From the NCBI RefSeq assembly GCF_007859325.1, contig NZ_VOHK01000003.1, forward strand, positions 492,921-556,920: a stretch of 64,000 nt of DNA, read 5' to 3'. The DNA is from Luteimonas marina (lineage in GTDB: Bacteria; Pseudomonadota; Gammaproteobacteria; Xanthomonadales; Xanthomonadaceae). The notes beneath the pieces were generated by a model. The model made no database searches. It saw only the letters and a program-made list of their open reading frames with translations, and had not been told where the DNA came from. Below, piece after piece: positions 45,565 to 53,584 of this stretch; positions within the stretch are counted from its first letter, which is position 1; every line of letters begins with the position of its first letter. Made by a program: the position numbers and the translations under genes.

Positions 45565-45845
45565 GGTGCGTTCTCCCTACGTTGCTCTGGAAACTCCCGT
45601 TCCAGCAGGCCGCGCAGCAGGTCGGCCACGGTCACGCCTTGCGTGAAGGCCGACACCTTGATGCGCGCCCGCATCGCGGACGTGATGTCGAGAGTCAGGC
45701 GGGCGGTGTAGAGGTCGCCCTTGCCCAGCGCATCCGCGTCGCCCTGGCGAATCCACGCCTCGGCATGCGGATTCGCGGGCGGACGCGCGCCGATGCCGAC
45801 GCGCTTGGCCGTGCGCTTGCTGTTCGGTGATGGCTTCTCTGTCAT
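45561..45845 (-). CDS. Small partition-associated protein (ribbon-helix-helix-like)
   Basis: 94 residues from ATG 45845, which overlaps the parA stop (ATGA). The C-terminal half (DLYTARLTLDITSAMRARIKVSAFTQGVTVADLLRGLL, quoted in part) has the strand-helix-helix spacing of RHH centromere-binding proteins such as ParG/Omega. Next to ParA it probably serves as the DNA-binding partner; the annotation 'ParB' used for relatives is misleading. Confidence 0.75.
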   Translation of the reverse strand: MTEKPSPNSKRTAKRVGIGARPPANPHAEAWIRQGDADALGKGDLYTARLTLDITSAMRARIKVSAFTQGVTVADLLRGLLEREFPEQRRENAP

Positions 45846-46480
45846 GACGGCCACCGCAGCAGTTCGTCTACCAGCGCAGTGATTTCACGCGCGGCCGCGC
45901 TGTCCGGCGCCGTCTCGCGTGTAAGCCGGCCAGCGGCCACGCTGTCGGCGAACACGATGCGTTGATGCACTTCCGAGCGCAGCGCAGGAAGCGGCTGGTC
46001 TGCGAGCGCCTGGCGTGCTTCGCGTCCGATCACGGTGGTGCTGACGCGCCGGTTGATGACGAAGGCCGCGCGCAGCGCAGGCCGGAACACCTGCGCCTCG
46101 CGGATCAGCGCCACCATCTCGGCGCTGGCCCACAGGTCGTAAGGGCTGGGCTGCACCGGGATCAGCACGCGCTCGGCCGCCAGCAGCGCGGAGCGCGCCA
46201 AGGCGGCGATGCGCGGCGGCCCGTCGATGACGACGTGATCGGCCCGCCTGGCGAGTTCTGGCGCCTCTTGGTGCAGCGTTTCGCGTGCGAGGCCCACGGC
46301 GCCGAACAGCCGTGGCAAGCCTTGCTGGCTTCTGCGCTGCGTCCAGTCCAGCGATGAACCCTGCGGGTCGGCGTCCAGTAGCACGACGTGCTGGCCGCGC
46401 ATCGCCAGTTCGCCGGCGATGTGCGTGGCGAGCGTGGTCTTGCCCACGCCGCCTTTCTGGTTGAGCAGAGCGACGATCAT
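45842..46480 (-). CDS. parA: ParA-family partition ATPase
   Basis: 212 residues from ATG 46480. Deviant Walker A KGGVGKTTLATHIAGEL at 10-26, Walker A' LLDADPQGSSLDW, and Walker B VVIDGPPRI. Short ParA of the ParF/ParA-Ib type, without an N-terminal HTH. It positions or stabilises the excised element with its small partner. The longer upstream frame lacks support. Confidence 0.93.
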   Translation of the reverse strand: MIVALLNQKGGVGKTTLATHIAGELAMRGQHVVLLDADPQGSSLDWTQRRSQQGLPRLFGAVGLARETLHQEAPELARRADHVVIDGPPRIAALARSALLAAERVLIPVQPSPYDLWASAEMVALIREAQVFRPALRAAFVINRRVSTTVIGREARQALADQPLPALRSEVHQRIVFADSVAAGRLTRETAPDSAAAREITALVDELLRWPS

Positions 46481-46571
46481 GGCCTGGCCCTCCGCGTTGG
46501 AAAGCCCGGCTGTTGCCGCTGCGTTTGCGGCCGCGTGGTGGTTGTCCACCGCAGCGGCGTTTCCCTACTAA

Positions 46572-46606
46572 AAGTTAGAGAAATTAAGTTAGGGAAGTTA
46601 GAGGGC
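46572..46606. repeat. Three AGTTAG direct repeats upstream of parA
   Basis: AAGTTAGAG, AAGTTAGGG, AAGTTAGAG at 46572, 46586 and 46595 (approximately). They lie about 92-125 bases before the parA start in an otherwise GC-rich zone and could be the centromere or operator bound by the small RHH protein. Confidence 0.5.
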
Positions 46607-46645
46607 GAGGAAACCCAGCGCTGGCGCGGGTTTGCGGCCGATCTG

Positions 46646-46709
46646 CACGCCTGATAGCACGATAGTCCCACGCCTGATAGCACGATACCCCGCACGCCTG
46701 ATAGCACGA
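46646..46709. repeat. oriV: Three iterons, candidate origin of replication
   Basis: CACGCCTGATAGCACGA occurs exactly three times: 46646-46662, 46669-46685, 46693-46709, with 23 and 24 bases between starts (about two helical turns). An AT-rich stretch with two DnaA-box-like sequences (CCATCCACA at 46712, TTATCCCCG at 46734) follows. repA starts its 3' end at 46734. This is the layout of an iteron-regulated plasmid origin. Confidence 0.75.
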
Positions 46710-46733
46710 CACCATCCACAGGCTTTTCCGAAG

Positions 46734-47591
46734 TTATCCCCGTGCCGTATGCGGCACGGGCCGGAAGGTCAGCAGCTCCATGCCGTTGTCCGGCATTCGC
46801 TCGATGCCCAGGACGTAGCCGGGCAGCGACTGCCGCGCGACCAGCGCGCGCAGGTCGCAGGCGAAGTCGTAGGGCTTGGCGGTACTGCCCGATTTCTGGT
46901 GCAGGTAGCGAAAGTCGAACTGCCAGCCGTATTCCTGCTTGCCGCCGTGCTTGCGCACCAGCCGGTACAGCCAGCGCTCGATGCCGCCCGTGAGCCGGAA
47001 ATACGCCGGGTCGATGGTCAGCACCAGGGCGGCGTCGAGCACGCCGGCATAGAACCAGTCCGGCAGGATCAGCTCGATGCCCAGCGGCGTGCCGCTGGCA
47101 TCGGCCAGTTCCTTCCATTCGTTGATCCACGAAAACCGATGCAAGCGTCGTCCGCTCGTCTCGCGGATGGACGTGGCCACCGTGGTTGATTGCAAGCGAT
47201 CCAGCGCGGCTTTGAGGCGCTGGTAGTCGCGCAGCGACTTGCCGCGCCCGATGAAGCGCAGGATCTCGTAGGGCGTGGCGCGCATCAGCCGTGAGGGCCG
47301 CAGGCCCGCGTCCTTCGCCTCCACGATCTGCGAGGCCGCCCATATCAGCACGTCCGAATCCCAGATCGTGGCGATGCCGTGTTCCTGCGTGCCCTCCACG
47401 CGGATCGTCACGTTGCCTGCACGGAAGTCGATGGGCTTGACCCGCTTGGACTTGCCGAGCGAGAAGAACGGATAGGCCATCAAGTCCTGGCTGTCGCGCG
47501 GCGCCATGTCGCCCGGCAAGGCGCGGAACAGGTCGAGCTGTTCGCGTTCTTGCAACGGCCGCTGCCGCATGGGCAGCGCAGTGCTGGACAT
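46734..47591 (-). CDS. repA: RepA-like replication initiator
   Basis: 285 residues. Replication initiator protein A family (winged-helix Rep): QEREQLDLFRALPGDMAPRD, MAYPFFSLGKSKRVKPIDF, TIWDSDVLIWAASQI, RATPYEILRFIGRGKS and LHQKSGSTAKPYDFACDL. It likely binds the iterons immediately downstream and starts replication of the excised circle. Together with ParA it explains how the ICE is kept after excision. Confidence 0.9.
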   Translation of the reverse strand: MSSTALPMRQRPLQEREQLDLFRALPGDMAPRDSQDLMAYPFFSLGKSKRVKPIDFRAGNVTIRVEGTQEHGIATIWDSDVLIWAASQIVEAKDAGLRPSRLMRATPYEILRFIGRGKSLRDYQRLKAALDRLQSTTVATSIRETSGRRLHRFSWINEWKELADASGTPLGIELILPDWFYAGVLDAALVLTIDPAYFRLTGGIERWLYRLVRKHGGKQEYGWQFDFRYLHQKSGSTAKPYDFACDLRALVARQSLPGYVLGIERMPDNGMELLTFRPVPHTARG

Positions 47592-47617
47592 GGCGATGGC
47601 CTGCCGCGCGCCGCCGA

Positions 47618-47899
47618 TCAGCGCGCACGACTGTCGGCCGAGTGGTGCTCGGCGTATTCGGGATCGGAGGTCGTCTCGAAGCTGCGGTCGGCCGCCCAGG
47701 CATCGAGGTCGGCCACGGCGTACATGACGCGCCGGCCGAACTTGCGAAACTTGGGGCCGCCGCCGATCACGCGCTGCTTCTCCAGCGTGCGCGGCGACAG
47801 GCGCAGGTAGTCGGCGGCTTCGTCGTTGGTGAGATAGCGCTGCGGCTGCGCAGCGGGAGTCGAGACAGTAGCGGCAGGCCGCAAGGGAGCAGGACGCAT
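47618..47899 (-). CDS. AlpA-like helix-turn-helix protein
   Basis: 93 residues from ATG 47899, with GGAGG eight bases before. HTH_17/AlpA fold: RYLTNDEAADYLRLSPRTLEKQRVIGGGP followed by KFGRRVMYAVADLDAWA (quoted in parts). Such proteins act as excisionases or activators of excision. In Tn4371-like ICEs one always precedes repA. 26 bases from repA, same strand. Confidence 0.88.
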   Translation of the reverse strand: MRPAPLRPAATVSTPAAQPQRYLTNDEAADYLRLSPRTLEKQRVIGGGPKFRKFGRRVMYAVADLDAWAADRSFETTSDPEYAEHHSADSRAR

Positions 47900-47982
47900 G
47901 GTGAACACCTCCATAGCTTTCAAAGCTCCGGCCACACAGCGCAACCGGATGGAGGCAGTCTCAGAAAACGCGGCCCGCGTGC

Positions 47983-48762
47983 TCAGGGTCGTTTTGCGTC
48001 GCCTTCAAAACGACCCTTCTCAAGCGGTGAAAGCTGTGCTAAGCGGCGATAGCCGCCGCGCATCAACGCATCGCCGCGCCGCACCAGGCGGCGCACCTTG
48101 GAGCGCAGGCCGCCGTCGCTGTACCAATCGGCCACGGCGTCGGCACCGAACAGCCCTTCGCCGACCTCGCGCAAGGATGCGCCCGCCAGGGTCGCGTCGA
48201 GCGCCTGCAAGGTATGCAGCTCCAGCAGTGCAGCGGGTGGTGGCCTGGGCATGGCATGGGCCAGGGCGGCATCCAGCACGGGCACATGACCACAGGCAGG
48301 CGCGGCAGCGCCGCCGCGATGGGCATGTGCGACCGCCATGCCGTCTTCAAGGCTTGGAGCGAGCGCGAAGCGCGCGCAATGGCCGGGGCTGCGCGCGATC
48401 AGCGTCAGTCCCTTGCCGTCGTGCAGCAGTTGCTTGTGTCCGGGTATGCGCCAGAACGCGAAGACGGCCGCATCCGGCGGTGGATCGGCATCGGGATGGA
48501 GCTGCACCACGGCCGTATGGCCGGGCAGCCAGGCCGGATGCGCGTCGCGCGCATCCAGCGCCGGGTCTTCCAGCAGGCGCAAGCCCCAGCGATGCGCCGC
48601 CTGCTGTGCGGCCTGTGGCCGGCGATGGTGGCGCAGCCAGTCAAGCCGGTAGTCGGGATGCCTGCGCAGGTACTCCCAGGCCAGCGCCAGCGCATCCAGC
48701 CACAGGATGTAGAGGTAGGCGGCAGTGGGATACCAGTGCGCAACATGATGAGGCTGGATCAT
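47983..48762 (-). CDS. DUF2285 protein
   Basis: 259 residues from ATG 48762 (MIQPHHVAHWYPTAAYLY). N-terminal DUF6499-like part (YLRRHPDYRLDWLRHH), central Pro-rich part, and the C-terminal DUF2285 core (TLAGASLREVGEGLFGADAV...DGGLRSKVRRLVRRGDALM, quoted in parts), which looks like a DNA-binding helical domain. Constant partner of the AlpA gene in ICEs of this family. Probably a regulator of the maintenance genes. Confidence 0.88.
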   Translation of the reverse strand: MIQPHHVAHWYPTAAYLYILWLDALALAWEYLRRHPDYRLDWLRHHRRPQAAQQAAHRWGLRLLEDPALDARDAHPAWLPGHTAVVQLHPDADPPPDAAVFAFWRIPGHKQLLHDGKGLTLIARSPGHCARFALAPSLEDGMAVAHAHRGGAAAPACGHVPVLDAALAHAMPRPPPAALLELHTLQALDATLAGASLREVGEGLFGADAVADWYSDGGLRSKVRRLVRRGDALMRGGYRRLAQLSPLEKGRFEGDAKRP

Positions 48763-49105
48763 GGCGAAAGCTCCTGTCGAACCGCAGGAACGCCGCCACG
48801 GGCAGATCAAAACGGAGCTACCGCATCCAGATCAAAACCATCATTTGCATCAATTCAAAGCTGTAACATGCGGTGTCAAGACCGATTGGCTCCGGTGTAT
48901 TGCGAATCCCGTCCGAATGCGACGGCCGCCTGACCTCAAAACGTCGCGCGGCATAAAACACCGTGCCCGAACCCGCATCAGAGATCGTGACTGATTCGGT
49001 CATGCCAGCACGGTTTTGGTGCAAGAGTGCGAATTCAGACCGGACAGGTCTGGAGTAAGACGGAAATAGTCTCAATACGCCTCGCTTGTCCGCAGGGCGA
49101 ATCGC
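48763..49105. other. Intergenic region, no supported gene
   Basis: 343 bases between DUF2285 and DUF2958. An 85-residue frame on the minus strand (48818-49075) has no recognisable family and no clear ribosome site. The region is less GC-rich and likely carries the promoter of the DUF2285-AlpA-RepA genes. Confidence 0.4.
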
Positions 49106-49453
49106 TCAATCGAGGACGGAACCGTTCTCCTGGGCCAGCCGCAGATATTCCGACAGCGGGCGTGCCGCCTGGAAATACCGATCACGCATCACGGGCTGCT
49201 TGCGCGGCCCGACGATGGACTCCAGATCGGACAGCTTCACGGTGCCCAGCTCAGGCATACCGATCCCCAGGTCGATCAGGCCGAAGGCCGTATCGGCATC
49301 AACGGGATCGAGCGCGGTCAGCAGCCAGATGGCGTGCGCGTCGGGGGTGAACAGCCGCACGACGGGTAACGGGTCGATGGCCTCGCCACCGGCACGGGCC
49401 CGGCCGTGGGCCAGCAACTGCCTGCGCTCGTCCTCGGTGATGAGTCGGTTCAT
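49106..49453 (-). CDS. DUF2958 protein
   Basis: 115 residues. MNRLITEDERRQLLAHG, VVRLFTPDAHAIWLLTALDP and DADTAFGLIDLGIGMPELGTV (quoted in parts) are the DUF2958 hallmarks. Family members occur in ICEs and plasmids and are of unknown function; size is normal. Confidence 0.88.
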   Translation of the reverse strand: MNRLITEDERRQLLAHGRARAGGEAIDPLPVVRLFTPDAHAIWLLTALDPVDADTAFGLIDLGIGMPELGTVKLSDLESIVGPRKQPVMRDRYFQAARPLSEYLRLAQENGSVLD

Positions 49454-49542
49454 GGGCGGCCCCTTCTTGGAACAAATCCGCCGAAACGTGAAAGCGTAAA
49501 GCCATCTCGGCGGATTTGGAGATATGCACGGATGCGGCTTTG

Positions 49543-49568
49543 CGCTTTTGTGGGAAGCCGCAAAAGCG
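49543..49568. promoter_or_regulatory. Inverted repeat in the divergent DUF2958/XRE promoter region
   Basis: CGCTTTTG (49543-49550) and CAAAAGCG (49561-49568) form an eight-base inverted repeat in an AT-richer 215-base gap between the DUF2958 gene (minus) and the XRE gene (plus). It is a plausible operator for the XRE protein. Confidence 0.45.
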
Positions 49569-49668
49569 GATTTCCGTAAAAACGTAGAACCACAAAAAAG
49601 GATCGAATCGTATGAATGAGTTAAAGATAACGTGGTTTTAATTGTGCTGCGAATTGACGCTTCTGTCT

Positions 49669-49962
49669 ATGCAGAAGCGCACCGTCCAGCGCGGCCGACC
49701 GGCCGGCTCCACCACCCATGACGCCGAGTTGGCTCACGCCTTCGGCGCAGCGGTGCGTGCGCTGCGGATGGAGCGCGGCATCGCGCAGGAATCGCTGGCG
49801 CACCAGGCCGGGATCGAGCGTTCCCACATGGGCAAGATCGAGCGCGGCGAGCACATGCCCACGCTGGCGATCATCTTCAAGATCGCCGGCGCGCTCGAAT
49901 GCAGCACGGCGGTGCTGATGAGCGAGGCTGAAAGCCAGCTCGCAGCAGCGGCCCAGCCGTAG
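49669..49962 (+). CDS. XRE-family regulator
   Basis: 97 residues from ATG 49669. HTH_3: AVRALRMERGIAQESLAHQ, then AGIERSHMGKIERGEHMP. An AT-hook-like basic start (QKRTVQRGRPAGST) precedes it. One of the few plus-strand backbone genes; divergent from DUF2958, it likely controls maintenance genes. Confidence 0.88.
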   Translation: MQKRTVQRGRPAGSTTHDAELAHAFGAAVRALRMERGIAQESLAHQAGIERSHMGKIERGEHMPTLAIIFKIAGALECSTAVLMSEAESQLAAAAQP

Positions 49963-49978
49963 GCGACGGCCCAGCCGA

Positions 49979-50085
49979 TCCGGCGCCGCCGGTTCGGGGA
50001 GTTCAGGGGCGCCAAGCCACGCGCGGCGGGGATAGCCCGCAGGGCTTTCCCTGGAGGCAAGCGAAGCGCGCCGCGTCGCAGTCGC
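49979..50085. repeat. Structured repeat copy R1
   Basis: Contains CCGGTTCGGGGAGTTCAGGGG, then GGCGGGGATAGCCCGC (hairpin GCGGG/CCCGC), CAGGG-cttt-CCCTG hairpin and the conserved box GGCAAGCGAAGCGC at 50057-50070. CGCGGC and GCCGCG close the whole fold. It lacks the second conserved box (GAGGCGT-AG-GAT) found in the other copies and ends ten bases before the DUF3800 stop. Confidence 0.7.
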
Positions 50086-50094
50086 AGAGGGAGG

Positions 50095-51189
50095 TCAGTA
50101 CCCAGCCACCCCAAATAGCTGGTGTGCCATTTTATGAGGGCCTACTACGTTGATTCCTATCCCCCTATCTCTATCGCTGTGATGCAAAAGTAGATCGACC
50201 GCCTCGTCAAGAACCTGTGTATCACCTTCTTCTTGCAAATGTGCTTGGTACCAGCGCATTGATAGACCCGCCACTATATCGGAGAGTTGAATTCCTGTGC
50301 TTTCTGGTGATGCCTTAAAAAACAAATCAGCCATTTGCTGAAAGTTATAGTCTGAATAAGGCAATTTGAATTGTGCGGGGTCTACCTTAGCGTTCTCAGC
50401 CTGGAATTTGGCTTCGGCGATGATTTCATCGAAGTGGGCTTGCTCATCATGGAAAATTCGACATCCCTCCAAACTCCCAGACAAGTAAAGATTCATTCTG
50501 GCATAAATGTTGGTGAAAGATGAGAAATTCGGAAGCAGCCAAATCTCTTGGTCGCGCTTGCCGATGTCCGGGAGAGGCAAGAACCGTCTATGGGCTTTGT
50601 CTCCCTCTTTCTCAATCATGATGCGGAAGTCATCTTTGCTTTCTTCCACCTGCGAGGCGATGCCCTGCGCAACTTCATGGGAATGTTGGCTTACACAATC
50701 TTTGAGAAGATCGAAGTAGGTGCCAATCTTTTCATTTGATGGATTGTTCATGCATTGAACGAACTCATAAACCACATCGCTGGGAACTCGGTAATAAATG
50801 TAATCGGCAAAGATGTTTTTCATCCAAACGGTATCTTGTGATTCTGGAGTATTGAAATACGGAGGCCAGATGAAGCCGTTGGTAATGCTTACAGCCAGTT
50901 GGTACTTTTTGTCTACAATCTCAATGAAGAATGGGAAGTCGCTCTTCACCAAGAGATTGATGGCATCAAGAGCGAAGTCAGGCTTGCGCCTCAGAATTTT
51001 GCTGAGTTTAAGTTCGTTGGCCTGAATTTTGTGCTTCTGCCTTAAGGCGGCAAGCTCTGCTACAAGGCTGCTCTCATTAGAAATTCCCACTGCTGCCAAA
51101 CTGAAAACAGCTTGCCCACCGAAATCAAGCGCTGCGCTAGTTCGCGCAAGATCCCCGGTATTGCCACTCTCGTCTATGTAGAAATCCAT
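50095..51189 (-). CDS. DUF3800 protein (RNase H-like fold), cargo
   Basis: 364 residues. The N-terminus MDFYIDESGNTGDL is the DUF3800 signature; acidic residues D2/D6/E7 are the presumed metal ligands, and a further Asp occurs near DIVAGLSMRW. Function is unknown; relatives occur in defence islands and near conserved RNA candidates. The gene is clearly AT-richer than the ICE backbone, so it is a late arrival. It is flanked by structured repeats R1 (49979) and R2 (51379). No partner gene is adjacent. Confidence 0.85.
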   Translation of the reverse strand: MDFYIDESGNTGDLARTSAALDFGGQAVFSLAAVGISNESSLVAELAALRQKHKIQANELKLSKILRRKPDFALDAINLLVKSDFPFFIEIVDKKYQLAVSITNGFIWPPYFNTPESQDTVWMKNIFADYIYYRVPSDVVYEFVQCMNNPSNEKIGTYFDLLKDCVSQHSHEVAQGIASQVEESKDDFRIMIEKEGDKAHRRFLPLPDIGKRDQEIWLLPNFSSFTNIYARMNLYLSGSLEGCRIFHDEQAHFDEIIAEAKFQAENAKVDPAQFKLPYSDYNFQQMADLFFKASPESTGIQLSDIVAGLSMRWYQAHLQEEGDTQVLDEAVDLLLHHSDRDRGIGINVVGPHKMAHQLFGVAGY

Positions 51190-51378
51190 ATCTCCCCCAT
51201 CACAACGGAAAATTACAAATGAATGCCAATAGACTTGCGCAGCTTACGTGCTGCGAGAAGTCTAATGGAGACGTAGAAAGAGCCAAACCTCCGAGGGAAG
51301 CCAAAGGAGGTAAATAAGTTCCACATGATGCCTGAGGGGGCCGATTTCTTTGGCCTGCCCAATCGCTTCTGGTCAACG
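51190..51378. other. Upstream region of the DUF3800 gene
   Basis: 189 AT-richer bases between the DUF3800 start and repeat R2. It likely carries its promoter. No gene supported. Confidence 0.35.
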
Positions 51379-51575
51379 CCACCGGTTCGGGGCATTCAGG
51401 GGCGTCGAGCTACGCCCGGCGGGGATAGCGTTCCGGGCTTTCCCCCAGAGGGCAAGCGAAGCGCGCAGTGCTGCAGGCGCGAAGGCGTGAGGGATTGGAG
51501 CCGGATGGCCGTGACGGCGAAGTCGGCACGGGGCGCAGCCCGCAAAGCCCGGCGGTGCGACGCACCGACACGCCC
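51379..51575. repeat. Structured repeat copy R2 (full length)
   Basis: Same left part as R1 (CCGGTTCGGGGCATTCAGGGG, GGCGGGGATAGC), box 1 GGCAAGCGAAGCGC (51451-51464), a hairpin CGCGC/GCGCG (51462-51481), box 2 AGGCGTGAGGGATTGGAGCC (51483-51502), GGATGGCCGTGACGGC, GGCACGGGGCGCAG and a final hairpin around GGTGCGACGCACC. Non-coding on both strands as far as I can judge. Most like R3. Confidence 0.75.
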
Positions 51576-51710
51576 GGCCGTTCTTGCAGCCTCAGTCCCA
51601 ACGCATACGGAAGCGACTCGATACGGCGCAGCCCAGGCGATGGTGCTGCCTCCATACAGTGCCGCGAAAGCAGCACTGCGCCCCGCCGCGTGGGCGGGGC
51701 GCGGCGGCGG

Positions 51711-52025
51711 TCACGCCGCCTGGAGCTTGCTGCGCGACCAGATCAGGTCGTGCGTGCCGTTTTCGCCTTCGATCAGGCGGGCATAGACCGTGGCCGGGAA
51801 CGAAGGATCGTCGAGGGTCACGGAGATGTATTCCCGCCCGGCCTCGCTGATCTTCTTCCACGCCGCGCCGATGTCGTGGCCGGCCGCCTGCAGGCGGAAG
51901 TCCGGGGCCTTCTCGTTGTCCCCCTTATCGTTGGGCATCAGCTTGACCTTGACGTTGAGCGTCAGGGTGCGAAGCGTGCCGGTGAAGCCGTCTTTGTCTG
52001 CGGTGAAGGTGCCGATGTTGGCCAT
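51711..52025 (-). CDS. DUF736 protein
   Basis: 104 residues from ATG 52025 ([18 protein letters not shown]), preceded by [40 protein letters not shown] and [19 protein letters not shown] (quoted in parts) are DUF736 hallmarks. Found on many ICEs and plasmids of Proteobacteria; role unknown. The long upstream frame is spurious. Confidence 0.9.
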   Translation of the reverse strand: MANIGTFTADKDGFTGTLRTLTLNVKVKLMPNDKGDNEKAPDFRLQAAGHDIGAAWKKISEAGREYISVTLDDPSFPATVYARLIEGENGTHDLIWSRSKLQAA

Positions 52026-52588
52026 GATGATTTCTCCTATCGGTGGAACAAGGTTCGCGCCCATCGCGTCCTTGTTGTGATCCGGCCGGCGGGGGACGGG
52101 CTGGCTGCACCGCTGGCGGCCGCAACGTAGTGGAGGGCCGGGAGGCGAAAAGAATTTGTCCCGCGAGGAATGCGCCGAACGCAGTGACAAAGCAGGGGAA
52201 ATTGTTTTCGCCGGACGGTTGCAGCCATGAAGCCCGAGGCGCAGCCGTGCCACCGCCAGGATTCACAACAACACAAGGACGCCTTGGGCCGAACCACCCC
52301 CCATCCGAAAGGAGACAGGGCCGACTCGGTATCCCCGCCCGAAGGCTGCACCGGCTCGCCCCTGACGCGGGCCAGGTCAACCACCCGACGACAGGCGAGA
52401 ACGCACCCGCCGCACCGTGCGGCGCCGGTCTATAGGCGTGCTGTGGAAGCGCCATAGCGATGCCGGGCGGGTTGTCTGTGAACCGTCCTTCGTGACGTGA
52501 TGGGCAGGAACCGCCAGCGTTGAGGACGGCACGTATCCGCACAACCTGCCGCAGCAAGCTCCAGCGCGTTCGCCAGCGGCCCGGCCAT
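52026..52588. other. Long non-coding region upstream of DUF736
   Basis: 563 bases with no supported gene. Open frames on both strands are GC-driven and mutually exclusive. The part nearest 52026 should hold the DUF736 promoter (AT-rich patch about 52145-52215). Confidence 0.4.
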
Positions 52589-52780
52589 CCGGCGCAGCCG
52601 GTTCGGCGGCATCGAGGGGCGCCAAGCTGCGCGCGGCGGGGATAGCCCGCAGGGCTTCCCCTGGAGGCAAGCGCAGCGCCACAGGCGCGGAGGCGTAAGG
52701 GATTGGAGCCGAATGGCCGTGACGGCAAAGGCGGCACGGGGCGCAGTCTGAAAGCACGGCGGCGCTTTGCGCCGTCACGC
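52589..52780. repeat. Structured repeat copy R3 (full length)
   Basis: CCGGTTCGGCGGCATCGAGGGG, GCGGGGATAGCCCGC hairpin, CAGGG-cttc-CCCTG hairpin, box 1 GGCAAGCGCAGCGC (52666-52679), hairpin GCGCC-aca-GGCGC (52676-52688), box 2 GAGGCGTAAGGGATTGGAGCC (52690 onward; listed only in part), GAATGGCCGTGACGGC, GGCACGGGGCGCAG and a final hairpin GGCGC-ttt-GCGCC. Precedes the TIR-like gene. Confidence 0.75.
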
Positions 52781-52871
52781 TCAAAAGTCTAAATGCACAA
52801 CGAGGAGTTCATTCGGGGAAATGGCAGGTAATATTTACCCCCATTTTTGAATGGATTTCATTTGCCGATAA

Positions 52872-53573
52872 CTACAGATTCGCCAATGAAATGGGATAAC
52901 CCTGGGCCGCCATTTCCTTTGCCAGAAGCGGCCCTGCATCTTTTTGCAGATTGTCCTTGAACGGGATATAGAGCAACCCTTGGATGTCGGATGGGCGCTC
53001 CATATTGTCTTGTTGCTTCATGAGAATGGCAACGTTCTTGCGGCCGAGCAGCGTGAGCATCATGCCCAATTCCATCACAACGTTTTGGCGCGCACGGAAC
53101 GCCTTTTCGTCTTCGTGACCAGCACGGTAGCCCTCGTCATCAGGCGTGGCCAGCACCACAGCAAAATTTACCTCTGCCGTGTACTTTTCCAATTTCTCGA
53201 TGATGGTCTGCCCTTCCGAAGGAAGTTGATCCAAGATCAACGGCTCAAGCCTCCAGCGGCGCAGCATCGCTTCAAGCTCGGTTCGAGCAGCATTATCGTG
53301 TCCATAAACCACGAACACCTTGCTGAGCATTGGCTTAGCAGCGGCACCATTCTGTGGAGCTGCTGCCGCAGCCTGCGCAGGTTGTACGCCAAGGCAAGCC
53401 TTTACTGCCTCTTGGTTTTTGCCCTGAACATTGAAATTACCGGTGTGGTAGCTATTGACGATTGCACCATTTTGCAAACGAAGCTGTGTGCCAGTGCCGT
53501 TCGCAAGTGCTGTCTCATTCGCAATCTGAAGATTACCGGCCTGTAGGCAAGCTTTAATTTCGTCGAGAGTCAT
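52872..53573 (-). CDS. TIR-like nucleotide-binding protein (PF10137 type), putative defence effector
   Basis: 233 residues from ATG 53573, which has AAGGA six bases ahead. N-terminal module 1-52 (NGTGTQLRLQNGAIVNSYHTG, quoted about 25-45; QGK) resembles the TBP-like nucleic-acid-binding domain of RNase HIII. A Gln/Ala linker (62-80) leads to the TIR-like domain: KVFVVYGHDNAARTELEAML (85-104), VNFAVVLATPDDEG, RARQNVVMELGMMLTLLG with the likely catalytic Glu168, and LLYIPFKDN. Domains of this kind degrade NAD+ in CBASS and other abortive systems. Five to eleven bases after the DUF2321 gene. AT-richer than the backbone. No cyclase gene is near. Confidence 0.8.
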   Translation of the reverse strand: MTLDEIKACLQAGNLQIANETALANGTGTQLRLQNGAIVNSYHTGNFNVQGKNQEAVKACLGVQPAQAAAAAPQNGAAAKPMLSKVFVVYGHDNAARTELEAMLRRWRLEPLILDQLPSEGQTIIEKLEKYTAEVNFAVVLATPDDEGYRAGHEDEKAFRARQNVVMELGMMLTLLGRKNVAILMKQQDNMERPSDIQGLLYIPFKDNLQKDAGPLLAKEMAAQGYPISLANL

Positions 53574-53584
53574 CGCCATTCCTT

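Noticed and set aside
48818..49075. 85-codon frame on the minus strand
   Set aside because: No recognisable domain, no clear ribosome site; left as unassigned.
51711..52737. Long minus-strand frames upstream of DUF736 (for example 270 codons ending at 51925)
   Set aside because: They run through repeat R3 and non-coding DNA with Arg/Pro/Ser-rich nonsense composition; the real DUF736 start is ATG 52025.
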